64,000 nt of DNA from the NCBI GenBank assembly GCA_965223235.1, contig CBDCVV010000004.1:1-64000 (forward strand), in the 5' to 3' direction. The notes under the pieces were generated by a model. The model saw only the letters and a program-made list of their open reading frames with translations. It was not told the origin of the DNA and did no database searches. The DNA is from UBA2589 sp965223235 (GTDB lineage: Bacteria > Gemmatimonadota > Gemmatimonadetes > Longimicrobiales > Gaopeijiaceae). Position 1 is the stretch's first letter, and each line of letters opens with the position of its first letter. Of the stretch, positions 15,844 to 24,533 are shown piece after piece. A program made the translations under genes and the position numbers.

Positions 15844-17208
15844 TTACCGCGTGTAAATCGCAATCGCGCCGTTCCCGGCGACGGATCCGAATTGGAACTG
15901 AGCGTCCACTGGGCTCAAGATCTCGATCCGGTCGATGATGTTCGGGTCGAGATCTCGGAGCACTTGGTCGGGCGACATCACAACGACGTCGTTGAGCGCA
16001 ACGGCGGCGGGGGCGCATCCTTCACCGCCCGACCGCCGACTCACCTCGATACAGAGGCCGGGCACCATCACGCCGGTGATCTCGTCGACCTGGTAAATGT
16101 CGCGAATGCGCAGACCCGGCGTGTTCATGCTCCGGAGCAAATCGGCGGTTGCCGTCACCCGGGGAAGAATGAGTTCGATCTCCTCACGGGTAATGAAATC
16201 GGCACGCTTCGCGTCACCGGCGAGGCTGGTACGACCAAATCGCGTCCTGGCCGTGACCACCAACCCTTCGACCTCGAGTGCCTCCGTCGCCATCGTGACC
16301 TCGATGTCTACAGTCTCCTGAGAGAAGATCGTGACCGAGTCGGTGCGCTCCTCAAAGGCCAAGTGATCCGTAGTCACGAGGTGGCGACCGGGCGGCAGGT
16401 CATCGAGAATGAAGCGGCCGTTCATGTCGGTGAGCACCGAGCTCTGGGTCCCGAGCACGGCCACCGTGGCACCGTTCACCGGCTCGCCCGTGGCATAGTC
16501 CCGGACATACCCGGCGAGGGTTCCCTCGGCAGACATGAGAAGGACCAAGTCGCGAACCATCGCGGAGCCGGGCTCCATGTAGACCTCGACGCTTCGGCCC
16601 GCGCTCTGGCCGAAGTGGGCTTGGATCCGGAAGTCGGTATCCCCCCGGATCGAGCACATGCGAAAGTACCCCGAGTCGTCCGCCCGGACCTCGACAGGCT
16701 GTACTCCGATCGCGCGGCCTACCGGCTCTGCACGGACGACCGCGCGGGGCATCGGCACACCCGTCAACGAATCGGTTACGAATCCGGCCATTGCTGCGTA
16801 ACCCGGGGTCGGCTGTTCGGCCAGGCACCAACCCATAAGGAGCGTCTCGTCGGACGGGATCGCGAGCATCAGCTCGACCGGGTCCGTCCCAGAGACAATC
16901 ACCTGCTGAGATTGGGCACCGACTCCGAGCTCCTGCAGCCTCGTATGGAAGAAGGTGACCCAGTGGGTGCCCTCGGGAACGTCCTCGAGAACGAAGCTCC
17001 CATCCGCACCCGACTCCCCGACTGCACTGGTGCCGATAACCGCGACGCGTGCGCCGGACAACGGAGCCATGGCGGTCGAATCGAACACCATACCTGCCAC
17101 CGCGGCGCCAGACTGCGCCGCGATCGGGGCTGCAAGCCAGGCGAGTACGGCTACTGCGCCGCCAAGCGCGCCCAAGGTCCTTCCCATGTACTTCTGCAAC
17201 TCGACCAT
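15844..17208 (-). CDS. Exported carboxypeptidase-regulatory-like repeat protein with TonB-plug-like domain
   Basis: About 454 residues and a paralog of the protein at 5997-7343. A signal sequence ends LAAPIAAQSG, three beta-sandwich repeats follow (AVAGMVFDSTAMAPLSGA, MAGFVTDSLTGVPMPRA, LAGYVRDYATGEPVNGA), then a plug-like segment (FITREEIELILPRVTATADL to DRIEILSPVDAQFQFG) ending AIAIYTR. No barrel. The ATG at 17208 has an ACGAGG Shine-Dalgarno; a GTG at 17226 is possible. The central loop carries CIEVSRRSGGEGC, a Cys pair also seen in the paralog (CVGYTTGQVKMNQTGC), probably a disulfide. Confidence 0.75.
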   Translation of the reverse strand: MVELQKYMGRTLGALGGAVAVLAWLAAPIAAQSGAAVAGMVFDSTAMAPLSGARVAVIGTSAVGESGADGSFVLEDVPEGTHWVTFFHTRLQELGVGAQSQQVIVSGTDPVELMLAIPSDETLLMGWCLAEQPTPGYAAMAGFVTDSLTGVPMPRAVVRAEPVGRAIGVQPVEVRADDSGYFRMCSIRGDTDFRIQAHFGQSAGRSVEVYMEPGSAMVRDLVLLMSAEGTLAGYVRDYATGEPVNGATVAVLGTQSSVLTDMNGRFILDDLPPGRHLVTTDHLAFEERTDSVTIFSQETVDIEVTMATEALEVEGLVVTARTRFGRTSLAGDAKRADFITREEIELILPRVTATADLLRSMNTPGLRIRDIYQVDEITGVMVPGLCIEVSRRSGGEGCAPAAVALNDVVVMSPDQVLRDLDPNIIDRIEILSPVDAQFQFGSVAGNGAIAIYTR

Positions 17209-17372
17209 GTGCCTCGTCGGACCCACCCGCGGTCCTATTCACGTTCCTCCCAACCACCCGTCGCTCCTACATACGACACGACACCCCACGGATGACCGTT
17301 TGCTGAGTGCGGTTGGTGTAGCCCATCAAGATAGGGGCTTGCGGGTGCGCGGGAAGGCCGGAAGGGTGACGC

Positions 17373-17882
17373 TTACGGCACTGTGAATGTGCGCAGCATC
17401 CCGAGCATGAGGTGAGGCGGATCGCCGTCACTGTCAGTGACGAAGCAGAGAAGTCCGTATGTCTTGCCCGACTCCAGGTCGACCAAGAGACGGTTCCAAC
17501 TCATTTCGCCCGGTTCCGCGAAGAGGATCCCGCCCTGCCGCTCCACCACCGAAGACGGGTCACCCCCCGACTCCGCAACCTCCACGATGTCCGTCATCGT
17601 GGTACCGGGCTTCAACTCAGCAAGGATGACCTCATGTAGTACCTCGCCGCGATTCTCGAAGACGATCTCCGTTGGCCCGGCCTGAATCTCCGCCGGTAGA
17701 TCGAATGCGTAGTCGAGGCCGCCGACCACGAGCTCGTTGACCTCGGGTGCGGCTGGGCTCTCAGGGGGAGGGTCTGCGACCGGGGGCTCTCCCGAGTAGC
17801 AGCCTCCAAGAGTAGCTGACCCGATCAGCATCGTGACGCACACGGTTCCTCGGCAAGTCGTCCATCTATCGAGTACAGACAT
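17373..17882 (-). CDS. Cupredoxin-like lipoprotein
   Basis: A 169-residue lipoprotein (lipobox LIGSATLGGC, mature Cys ~28) with a Pro-rich linker and a beta-sandwich domain. The order ENRGEVLHEVIL (His), YGLLCFVTD (Cys), PPHLMLGM (His and Met) reproduces the His-Cys-His-Met ligand order of type 1 copper proteins, though the spacing Cys-to-His is longer than in plastocyanin. I infer a copper-binding or copper-lost cupredoxin fold on the outside of the membrane. It could act in electron transfer or simply bind copper. Confidence 0.6.
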   Translation of the reverse strand: MSVLDRWTTCRGTVCVTMLIGSATLGGCYSGEPPVADPPPESPAAPEVNELVVGGLDYAFDLPAEIQAGPTEIVFENRGEVLHEVILAELKPGTTMTDIVEVAESGGDPSSVVERQGGILFAEPGEMSWNRLLVDLESGKTYGLLCFVTDSDGDPPHLMLGMLRTFTVP

Positions 17883-17921
17883 GCGGGTCTCCGAACCGAA
17901 GGGTTAGGTGCAAGCAGCAGA

Positions 17922-18587
17922 CTATCCCCAGACGTCAAAAAACTCCACCGACCCCGTCCCCGCGGCCCCCGCCTCCCCGGTCAGGTAGGCCATAAGGAGC
18001 GAGCGACACTCCTCGACCAAAACCTCTCGTGGTAGGCGATCTTCCACGACGCGGAACTCGGCCTCGACCACCCCGAGCACCGCACGGAGGCCCAAGCGCA
18101 CCGCCAAAGCGGGGTCGTCACGAGTGATCTCTTGTCGACGGCGTAGCAGCACATCACCGAGCCCTCGTAAGACTTCCGCCTGAAATCGCTCGTACGCCCT
18201 TCCCCGCCGGGAAGCCATGCGGTCCAACGCCTTCAGATACGCTGAGCGAGATCGTTGGGCGTCTACCAGTAGACCAGCCGCGCCCTCGGTGATCTCCGAG
18301 AAGGTGAAGGCATCCCAATCGACGGACGAGAGCTGTTCCGTCCACCTCTCGAGCGCCTCGGCCCAGATCCGATCGCTCAAGTAATCGAGTAGGTCGGCTT
18401 TCCCGCGAAAGCGGGCATAGAAGGAACCGACAGAGGAGTCCGCTTTCGCGACGACCTTGTGCACGGTGAGTCCTTCGGGGCCTTCCGTCGCGAGAAGTTC
18501 CATCGACGCCGCGACGATCCGCTCGAGGGTACGACGCGAGCGGGATTGCCGAGGGGGGGTGATGCGCTGGGAATCCGGGGAGATCAT
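17922..18587 (-). CDS. TetR-family transcriptional regulator
   Basis: A 221-residue regulator. The N-terminal TetR helix-turn-helix is clear (~15-65: RRTLERIVAASMELLATEGP, LTVHKVVAKADSSVGSFYARF) and the rest is a helical ligand domain. An AGGAG lies 5 nt before the ATG and overlaps a 17-bp palindrome at 18596-18612 that is probably its own operator. The gene diverges from the AraC-type regulator at 18787, so it may control both directions. Ligand unknown. Confidence 0.88.
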   Translation of the reverse strand: MISPDSQRITPPRQSRSRRTLERIVAASMELLATEGPEGLTVHKVVAKADSSVGSFYARFRGKADLLDYLSDRIWAEALERWTEQLSSVDWDAFTFSEITEGAAGLLVDAQRSRSAYLKALDRMASRRGRAYERFQAEVLRGLGDVLLRRRQEITRDDPALAVRLGLRAVLGVVEAEFRVVEDRLPREVLVEECRSLLMAYLTGEAGAAGTGSVEFFDVWG

Positions 18588-18595
18588 GCATTCTC

Positions 18596-18612
18596 CTAGA
18601 ATAGAATTCTAG
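18596..18612. promoter_or_regulatory. Palindromic operator before the TetR gene
   Basis: CTAGAAT-AGA-ATTCTAG, perfect 7-bp arms with a 3-nt centre, AT-rich in a GC-rich genome. It overlaps the Shine-Dalgarno region of the TetR gene, a typical autoregulation site for this family. Confidence 0.65.
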
Positions 18613-18786
18613 TTCACCAAGCTACGGACTTCGGTTGGATCCCGCCACAGCATGCGCCCTAGGGGGCGTTAGTGGTGCACGCGGCATCGCGGGTTGAGCT
18701 AGTTGGCGCGCTAACGGTCCGTTGACGGCCATCCGTTAGCATCGTCGCCCCAATGTTCCTTCCATCGACCCGGAGCCGATAACGAA

Positions 18787-19653
18787 ATGCCAACGGCCGC
18801 ACTGAGCATCCTCACCCACCCATATCTCGAACTCGTCCCACTGGAGCGGGGTCGAGCACAGATGAAGACTGCAGCTAGAACCCCCGGATCCACCCTCGTC
18901 TGGTGCATGCCCGCCGAGCGCTACCGCTCTCAGAGCGACGCGGTCGAGGCGCGACCCGGGGGACTCTCATTGATCGTGGTGCTTCCACCAGCCGATCGAC
19001 TTGGGGAGGATCCGGGTCTGCTGCATGCGGCGCAGAGATGTAGACCGCACGGGATCCTCCCCTTCCATGATCCACCTCACCCAAGGGACCTCGCGGAAGT
19101 GCTTCGCCGGCCACCGCTTGATCTGGCCGTGGAGGTAACAGACTACCTCATGTGGCGCGGCCTCCTGATGGATCGAGAGACGACTCACCTCGTCCGCCGT
19201 ATTATCGAACTCTCCGGGGAGTTGCGGACGATCACCGCTTTAGCGCGAGGCCTGTACATCAGCCGCCGTGCGCTCGGCAGACGCTTAATGACCCGCGGTC
19301 TCCCGGTCCCCTCGCACTGGCTTCAAATGGGTAGGATCCTCAGACTCGTATCGACACTGCAGAATAGCGACGCTAGCGTCTTCACAGCGGCATGCGACGC
19401 TGGCTATCCGGACGGCTTTTCCTTGAGTAACCAGATGCATCGTCTCCTCGGGTATCGACCAAGTCAGGTTCGGGAGCACCTGGGTTGGGAATGGGTTGTC
19501 GAAGCGTGGTTGAGAAGGGAGGCGGAGAGGGGCGGTCTCGCCCCAGCGACGGTCCGGATCGTGACGCGGGGTCCTAAAGCGAGCGCCCCTCCACCCGCTT
19601 CGTTTCAAAAAGCGAAGGCCGGTCGACCCGCCCGAGGGCCCCACGTCGCATGA
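18787..19653 (+). CDS. AraC-type helix-turn-helix protein
   Basis: A 288-residue protein with a poorly conserved N-terminal ~140 residues and a tandem helix-turn-helix region at ~145-240: ITALARGLYISRRALGRRL and FTAACDAGYPDGFSLSNQMHRLLGYRPSQVREH, the second with the AraC-family layout. A basic, Pro-rich tail follows. The stop overlaps the start of the large BTAD/AAA regulator as ATGA. It probably acts as a DNA-binding partner made together with that regulator. Inducer and targets are unknown. Confidence 0.7.
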   Translation: MPTAALSILTHPYLELVPLERGRAQMKTAARTPGSTLVWCMPAERYRSQSDAVEARPGGLSLIVVLPPADRLGEDPGLLHAAQRCRPHGILPFHDPPHPRDLAEVLRRPPLDLAVEVTDYLMWRGLLMDRETTHLVRRIIELSGELRTITALARGLYISRRALGRRLMTRGLPVPSHWLQMGRILRLVSTLQNSDASVFTAACDAGYPDGFSLSNQMHRLLGYRPSQVREHLGWEWVVEAWLRREAERGGLAPATVRIVTRGPKASAPPPASFQKAKAGRPARGPHVA

Positions 19654-22600
19654 CGTCATCCGAGCCGCTGAAGTTGCACCTCTTCGGTGCTCCTGAGCTG
19701 CGGGCGGACGGTGAACTCGTGCCACTCTCTCCGTTCCAAATGGCATTGGTAGCAGTGACCTATGCGGGAGGCGGGGTCGATCGACCCTCGGTGGCAAATC
19801 TGTTCTGGCGCCACGAGGCGGACGCCCGCACGCGGGCTAGGATTCGACAGCTCGTGCATCAGACGAAGCGTCGAGCGGAGTACGACATCATACTGACGCA
19901 GGGAGACCGGCTGTTGCCGGCACCGGGAGTGGCGGTCGACGTCGCTGACTTTTGCGAGGAGGTCGCCACGGGCCAGTACGCCAAGGCAGCGCGGAGGCTC
20001 GTGGACGGCTTTCTCACCGGGCCACTTCCGGGATTGAGTGGTGACTTCGACGATTGGTGCCGCGCGACCGAGCGAGCTTTGCGCTCTAAGTTGGAAAGGG
20101 GCGCAGAGACGGCGTGGTCCGAGCACTCCGCGGAGCGCAGCTGGACGGCGGCAGGTGACGCAGCTGAAGCGCTCTATCTGCTCGATCCTTCTGATCCCGG
20201 TCGCGTCTCTCGTGTGATCGAGGCCCGAGCCCGCCAGAATCGGCTCTTGGCCGCCGAGGCCGCGTACGCAGAGTACACGCAGACCCATCAACAAGGCGAT
20301 GAGGAGCCTGGGCTCGCATCGCTCATCGACCGAGTTCGGGAGCTAAGGACCACGACCGACGAGCCCAGGCTGCCACGACCGTTCGTTGGGCGAGCGGACG
20401 CTCTGAGACGGATCGACGAAGTGGTCGCTGTAGCAGAATCAGGCCACACCCAATGCGCAGTGGTGCTCGGTGAGCCCGGCATCGGGAAGTCGAGATTCTT
20501 AGAGGAGGTGCAGCGGTCGGCCTCGATTGATGGATTCCAATGCCTCTCGGCGCGGGCCGCCCGTCTCGAGCGCCAGGTCTCGCTCAGCCCCCTCATAGAC
20601 GCCCTCGACACCATAGATCTAGGGCCCCGGCTGGACGATATCGGAGAGCCGTGGAGAACCGTAGTTGGGAGTCTCTTGCCTCCTGGAGTCCATGCGCGGT
20701 CGATTGACGAACTCCCGGATATCGATAGCGAGAGTCTCACGCGGCGACTCATGGACGCCTTTGCCCTTCTGCTGAAGAGCCTCGGCGATCATCGTCCAAC
20801 CGTCTTGATCCTGGACGATGCGCAGTGGTGCGACACGACCACGATCGCGGTGATTCAGTTCTTCATTCGACGATACCCTGATGCGCGCGTCGCGATCTTG
20901 CTTTCCGCTCGACCCGAAGGAGCTAAGCCCGACGAACCGGCGTACGACTTAGTCCATGGGGCTCACCGTGCCGACCTAGTGCTCGAACTCACCGAGCTAA
21001 CACACGAAGAAGGCAATGCCCTCGTCCAAGCACTTGGAGAGGACCGAATAAGCGCGGATGAGGCGGAGCGACTGTTCCCCCTCAGCGGACTGCATCCGCT
21101 CTACTTGACCGAACTCGTCCGAGATCTGCTCGCGGAACGCCTCACCCTCCCGCAGGGACCAGAGGTGGACAACACCATTCCGATGTCCATCCGCCAGATA
21201 CTCGAAGCACGGATGCACGGAACGTCGTCGATCGCTCAGCGAGTACTCGAAGGACTATCCGTGTGCGGTGGGGCGTCATCAATCCGGCAGCTCGGGGTGG
21301 TGGTGGGCGAACCTGTCGACCAGATCGCGGATGCCGTGGAGGAGTTGCGTCGAGTACGGATGATCGATGTGGATCGGTATCACTGTACGATCGTGCACGA
21401 CCTCTTCCGCGCTGCTGTCTACAGTGAGCTATCGCCCCCCATGCGCGCTCTACTACACCAACGGGTCGCCGAGTCCTTGGCCGATGATGATGTGCCCGGC
21501 GAGTTGGCGACTCACCTAGAGCTAGCGGGAGACGACGAGGAGGCCGCCCGTTGGGGATGGTTGGCTGGCGAACGCGCGCTTGCCCAAGGAGCCGTGGCCG
21601 AAGCGGCTCACCACTTCGGCGTGGCATCTCGCTGCGAGGGCGATCCCGTCGCCCGAGCGCGTGCGACTGCCCACCAAGCTGAAGCGTTGTATTTGATGAG
21701 GGATCTCAGCCGGGCCGTGCCAGCCCTTGAACTCGCCTACTCGCTCCTTCGTGAGTGCGGAGAGGACTTCAAGGCGCGACGGATCGGCACAAAGTGGGCA
21801 GAGGTCGTGGCGTCATCCGATCCACATCGGCGCGATGAAGTTTTGTCCAGGCTGGCCGCGCTTCGAGCTGAGGCGAGGGATGCGAGAGATCACGAGAGCG
21901 ACGCTCTTTGCTTAGACGCGGAGCTCCAGCTAGGCCACCGGGTCGGTGTCGCCGATCGTATGACCGCTACGATCCGCAAACTGAAAGATGCACGCGCCTA
22001 CACAGATGCGGCCTCGGCGACCGTTGTTCACATGGGGCTCGCGATGTCCGTCGTGTTCGGGGACCCAGAGGTGGGGCTCCGAGCCGCACGAGAAGCGGTG
22101 CGTCTCTCTGAGCACGCGCCACAGCACAGAGCGACGGCCCTGTTGAGGCTCATGGTGGCCCTGGAGTTGCGCGGTCTCATAATGACGCCGGAGGGCGAAT
22201 CTGTCGTAGGTCTAGCAAGGAAGGAGGCCGCGATCCGCGGTGACAGCCGAATAGCGTTTATGGTGGAAAGCAACCTGGCAGTCGCCTATCTGGATGCGGG
22301 GGACCTCGATGTCGCGGAACAGCAGCTAGTGGCGACCAGTCGGTTGCTTTCGCCTACCGACCTGGACCTCGACGGGTTCAACCTGGCGAACAACTTTGCC
22401 GAACTCTGGCTGGCGCGCGGGGAGTTCGACACCGCCGGGCACTGGTTCAGGGTTGCGGAGGAGCGGACAAGCGAGAACTCGCCACCATACATGACGACGA
22501 TCGTCAATTCCGGCCTCGGCCTATGCGCTCTCGAAGTCGGGAACCTGTCAGAAATGCGGAAACGCGAGGCCGCGGTAGGGCCACTCCCCGAGCGCTGGGA

Positions 22601-22883
22601 GTTCGACCCGGGAACCATCATTGCGTTCCAGGTCAGACTAATGGAGCGACGACGGGAGATTGAGGAGGCACGCAGATTGATAGAGAAGGCCTCAAGGGAC
22701 CTAGCAGGGCGGTTAGACTTTGCCTGGCTGAAACTCGGCTTCTTCCGGGTCAAACGGCTACGCAAATGGGGCTATCACGCAGAGGCCCAGGCACTTTCGG
22801 CTGAGTATCAGCAATTCGCCGCGGAGCGCGCGCTCAAGACGCGGGCGGAACAGTTCGCTACGCTTTGTAGCGGCGAATTCTAG
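19650..22883 (+). CDS. BTAD/AAA/TPR transcriptional activator-like ATPase
   Basis: A 1077-residue signal-transduction ATPase. The N-terminal ~240 residues resemble the SARP/BTAD arrangement (LKLHLFGAPELRADGELVPL, then helical repeats). An AAA_16 module follows (~245-520: VGRADALRRIDEV, Walker A GEPGIGKSR, Walker B VLILDDAQWCD). The rest is TPR-like helical repeats to the C-terminus, with no LuxR helix-turn-helix. DNA binding, if any, rests with the N-terminal region or the coupled AraC-type partner. Its 3' end overlaps the converging HD-GYP gene by 26 bp. Confidence 0.75.
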   Translation: MTSSEPLKLHLFGAPELRADGELVPLSPFQMALVAVTYAGGGVDRPSVANLFWRHEADARTRARIRQLVHQTKRRAEYDIILTQGDRLLPAPGVAVDVADFCEEVATGQYAKAARRLVDGFLTGPLPGLSGDFDDWCRATERALRSKLERGAETAWSEHSAERSWTAAGDAAEALYLLDPSDPGRVSRVIEARARQNRLLAAEAAYAEYTQTHQQGDEEPGLASLIDRVRELRTTTDEPRLPRPFVGRADALRRIDEVVAVAESGHTQCAVVLGEPGIGKSRFLEEVQRSASIDGFQCLSARAARLERQVSLSPLIDALDTIDLGPRLDDIGEPWRTVVGSLLPPGVHARSIDELPDIDSESLTRRLMDAFALLLKSLGDHRPTVLILDDAQWCDTTTIAVIQFFIRRYPDARVAILLSARPEGAKPDEPAYDLVHGAHRADLVLELTELTHEEGNALVQALGEDRISADEAERLFPLSGLHPLYLTELVRDLLAERLTLPQGPEVDNTIPMSIRQILEARMHGTSSIAQRVLEGLSVCGGASSIRQLGVVVGEPVDQIADAVEELRRVRMIDVDRYHCTIVHDLFRAAVYSELSPPMRALLHQRVAESLADDDVPGELATHLELAGDDEEAARWGWLAGERALAQGAVAEAAHHFGVASRCEGDPVARARATAHQAEALYLMRDLSRAVPALELAYSLLRECGEDFKARRIGTKWAEVVASSDPHRRDEVLSRLAALRAEARDARDHESDALCLDAELQLGHRVGVADRMTATIRKLKDARAYTDAASATVVHMGLAMSVVFGDPEVGLRAAREAVRLSEHAPQHRATALLRLMVALELRGLIMTPEGESVVGLARKEAAIRGDSRIAFMVESNLAVAYLDAGDLDVAEQQLVATSRLLSPTDLDLDGFNLANNFAELWLARGEFDTAGHWFRVAEERTSENSPPYMTTIVNSGLGLCALEVGNLSEMRKREAAVGPLPERWEFDPGTIIAFQVRLMERRREIEEARRLIEKASRDLAGRLDFAWLKLGFFRVKRLRKWGYHAEAQALSAEYQQFAAERALKTRAEQFATLCSGEF

Positions 22884-24270
22884 GTCTCGGGGGTTGCAGC
22901 AACGAAACTGGCAATGGCACGACCTCCGCGCTGGTCTCGTCACCCACGGCGCCGGCGTTTTCACGGGTGGTCCGCATGGTCTCAGCGTACTCCGCCAAGA
23001 TATCAGAGGAGACCAGCGCCTTTACAACCCGATGGTCGAACTGCTTCCCTCTATGCTCCTCAAGCTGCTGCAGAACAACGGTAAGCCCGAGGGCTTTGCG
23101 GTAGGGTCTATCGCTCAGCATGGCGTCTACCGCGTCACACACCGCGATGATCTTCGCTCCGACCGGGATCTCGTCCCCCATCAGCCTGTCCGGGTAGCCT
23201 TCACCATCCTCTCGTTCATGATGATGTCTCACGGCCTTCGAGACGGCTTCGGGGACCGATGGCAAGTCGCGAAGAAGTTGCTCACCCTTGGTTACATGCG
23301 ACTCAATTATGGCGCGTTCTTCCGGGGACAACGCGTCCGGTTTCCTCAGGATGTCCGTGTACACCGCTTCAATCTTCCCAATGTCGTGTAGCAGGGCGGC
23401 TTGACGAACGTGCTCGACAGCAACCTGGGTGAGCCCCATCGCTTCCGCGATGCGCTCAGCCAGTTGAGAGACGCGTAAAGAGTGGCCGGATGTATAAGGA
23501 TCTCGAGTCTCAATGGCCTTGACCAACGCTGTCAGCAAGTCAGCGTTTGAGTCCCGCAACATCGCATTGGTCATGTAGGAGTAACGCACAAAAAGCATGG
23601 GAAGGAGGACGACGACGATCCCTCCCAGCCGGAACTGCACATACAAATAGGCGATCGCCAAGGCGATCGGAGCGATCAGTAGGTCGTTGAGACTGCCCCC
23701 AGAGTTGGTTCGTACGAGCCCCCATACGCGACGAAAGGGCAGTCGCTGGCTCAACGTGATCGCCATCGCCACGGCTGCGTGATTTACCGCGAGGAAGACG
23801 AATCCGAAGGCGATAAACGGCAGCAATTGGTCAGTGATGGAGGGTGCAGAGCCCTCACCGACCACTTCCAAGGGAACCCCCCCAAGAAATGTCCACAAAG
23901 CGCCGCCTATGACCGTACCGACGACTGCCTGCGATACGTTGAATACGACGCGCGCTAGGTGCTTCCGCCTGATCACGCCTTGGACAAACAGCTGAGTAAC
24001 CAGCACGAGCACCACAGCCGGAGCCGGTCCGAAGAGTTGCATCGCCCCGAGGAGCGGGAGGAAGAAAATCGACGACGTGCTAGCCGCCTTCCCAACGCTC
24101 AACCCGATCGCAAGTCCCTCGGACATCACCCCGATCACGAGCAAGCCAAATAGCCCGAGCGCGGCATCAGTGGACAGCCCGGTGAAGCCGGTCCAATCAA
24201 CCAACGTCAAACACACCACGGCCGCAGCGGCCATGGTGGTAATGTAGGCTGTTAGTCGCCGATCGTTCAT
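22858..24270 (-). CDS. Membrane HD-GYP phosphohydrolase
   Basis: A 470-residue protein. The first ~230 residues contain about seven or eight transmembrane helices forming a MASE-like sensor (YITTMAAAAVVCLTLVDW, IALAIAYLYVQFRLGGIVVV). An HD-GYP domain follows (~245-430): LLHDIGKIEAVY, VRHHHEREDGEGYPDRL, AKIIAVCDAVDAML. HD-GYP enzymes hydrolyse cyclic di-GMP, and the catalytic residues appear intact. The start follows a 23-residue peptide gene with a perfect Shine-Dalgarno, and a conserved unknown gene precedes that. The HD-GYP gene itself has only a weak Shine-Dalgarno, so expression may depend on the upstream unit. Confidence 0.88.
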   Translation of the reverse strand: MNDRRLTAYITTMAAAAVVCLTLVDWTGFTGLSTDAALGLFGLLVIGVMSEGLAIGLSVGKAASTSSIFFLPLLGAMQLFGPAPAVVLVLVTQLFVQGVIRRKHLARVVFNVSQAVVGTVIGGALWTFLGGVPLEVVGEGSAPSITDQLLPFIAFGFVFLAVNHAAVAMAITLSQRLPFRRVWGLVRTNSGGSLNDLLIAPIALAIAYLYVQFRLGGIVVVLLPMLFVRYSYMTNAMLRDSNADLLTALVKAIETRDPYTSGHSLRVSQLAERIAEAMGLTQVAVEHVRQAALLHDIGKIEAVYTDILRKPDALSPEERAIIESHVTKGEQLLRDLPSVPEAVSKAVRHHHEREDGEGYPDRLMGDEIPVGAKIIAVCDAVDAMLSDRPYRKALGLTVVLQQLEEHRGKQFDHRVVKALVSSDILAEYAETMRTTRENAGAVGDETSAEVVPLPVSLLQPPRPRIRRYKA

Positions 24271-24297
24271 TTCAGAGGGAGCACCCCCTCGATCGCC

Positions 24298-24369
24298 TTA
24301 CCAGTTAACGAATCCGTTACCCAGCAGAGACAGCACTGACCCGAATAGATCAAAAATAGAGCTGAACAT
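24298..24369 (-). CDS. Predicted 23-residue hydrophobic peptide
   Basis: An ORF too short for usual gene finders. It starts with ATG behind a perfect AAAGGAGG Shine-Dalgarno (24377-24384) at 7-nt spacing. The peptide begins MFSSIFDLFGSVLSLLG and ends FVNW: one amphipathic or hydrophobic helix with a single acidic residue and no basic residue. The stop is 27 nt before the HD-GYP start on the same strand. Possible roles are a secreted or membrane signal peptide sensed by the HD-GYP membrane domain, a small membrane subunit, or a leader ORF controlling HD-GYP translation. The evidence is the ribosome site and position only. Confidence 0.5.
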   Translation of the reverse strand: MFSSIFDLFGSVLSLLGNGFVNW

Positions 24370-24533
24370 TGCGCAACCTCCTTTAAAGAGAAGTCAGCAA
24401 CCCAATTGGTTAGTACATCACCGCTCGTTTGGGCGCTGCTAGCGCTTCGCTCAATCGCTCTTCTTCGCTTCGGCAGATCGAGGGGGTCCAGTTCCTCCTT
24501 GCGTTGGAGACCCGAGGGGGTGGCCCGGAGGCC

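Noticed and set aside
15679..17295. A 538-codon plus-strand open frame
   Set aside because: Antisense to the repeat/plug protein gene. Its product is rich in His, Arg and Gly without fold-like blocks, while the minus strand gives a clear signal peptide and repeats.
24267..24491. A 74-codon CTG-started minus-strand frame behind AAGGAGG (24494-24500), ending with an ATGA overlap on the HD-GYP start
   Set aside because: The spacing from Shine-Dalgarno to CTG is only 2 nt and the product does not look like a folded protein. The 23-residue ORF inside it has far better initiation signals.
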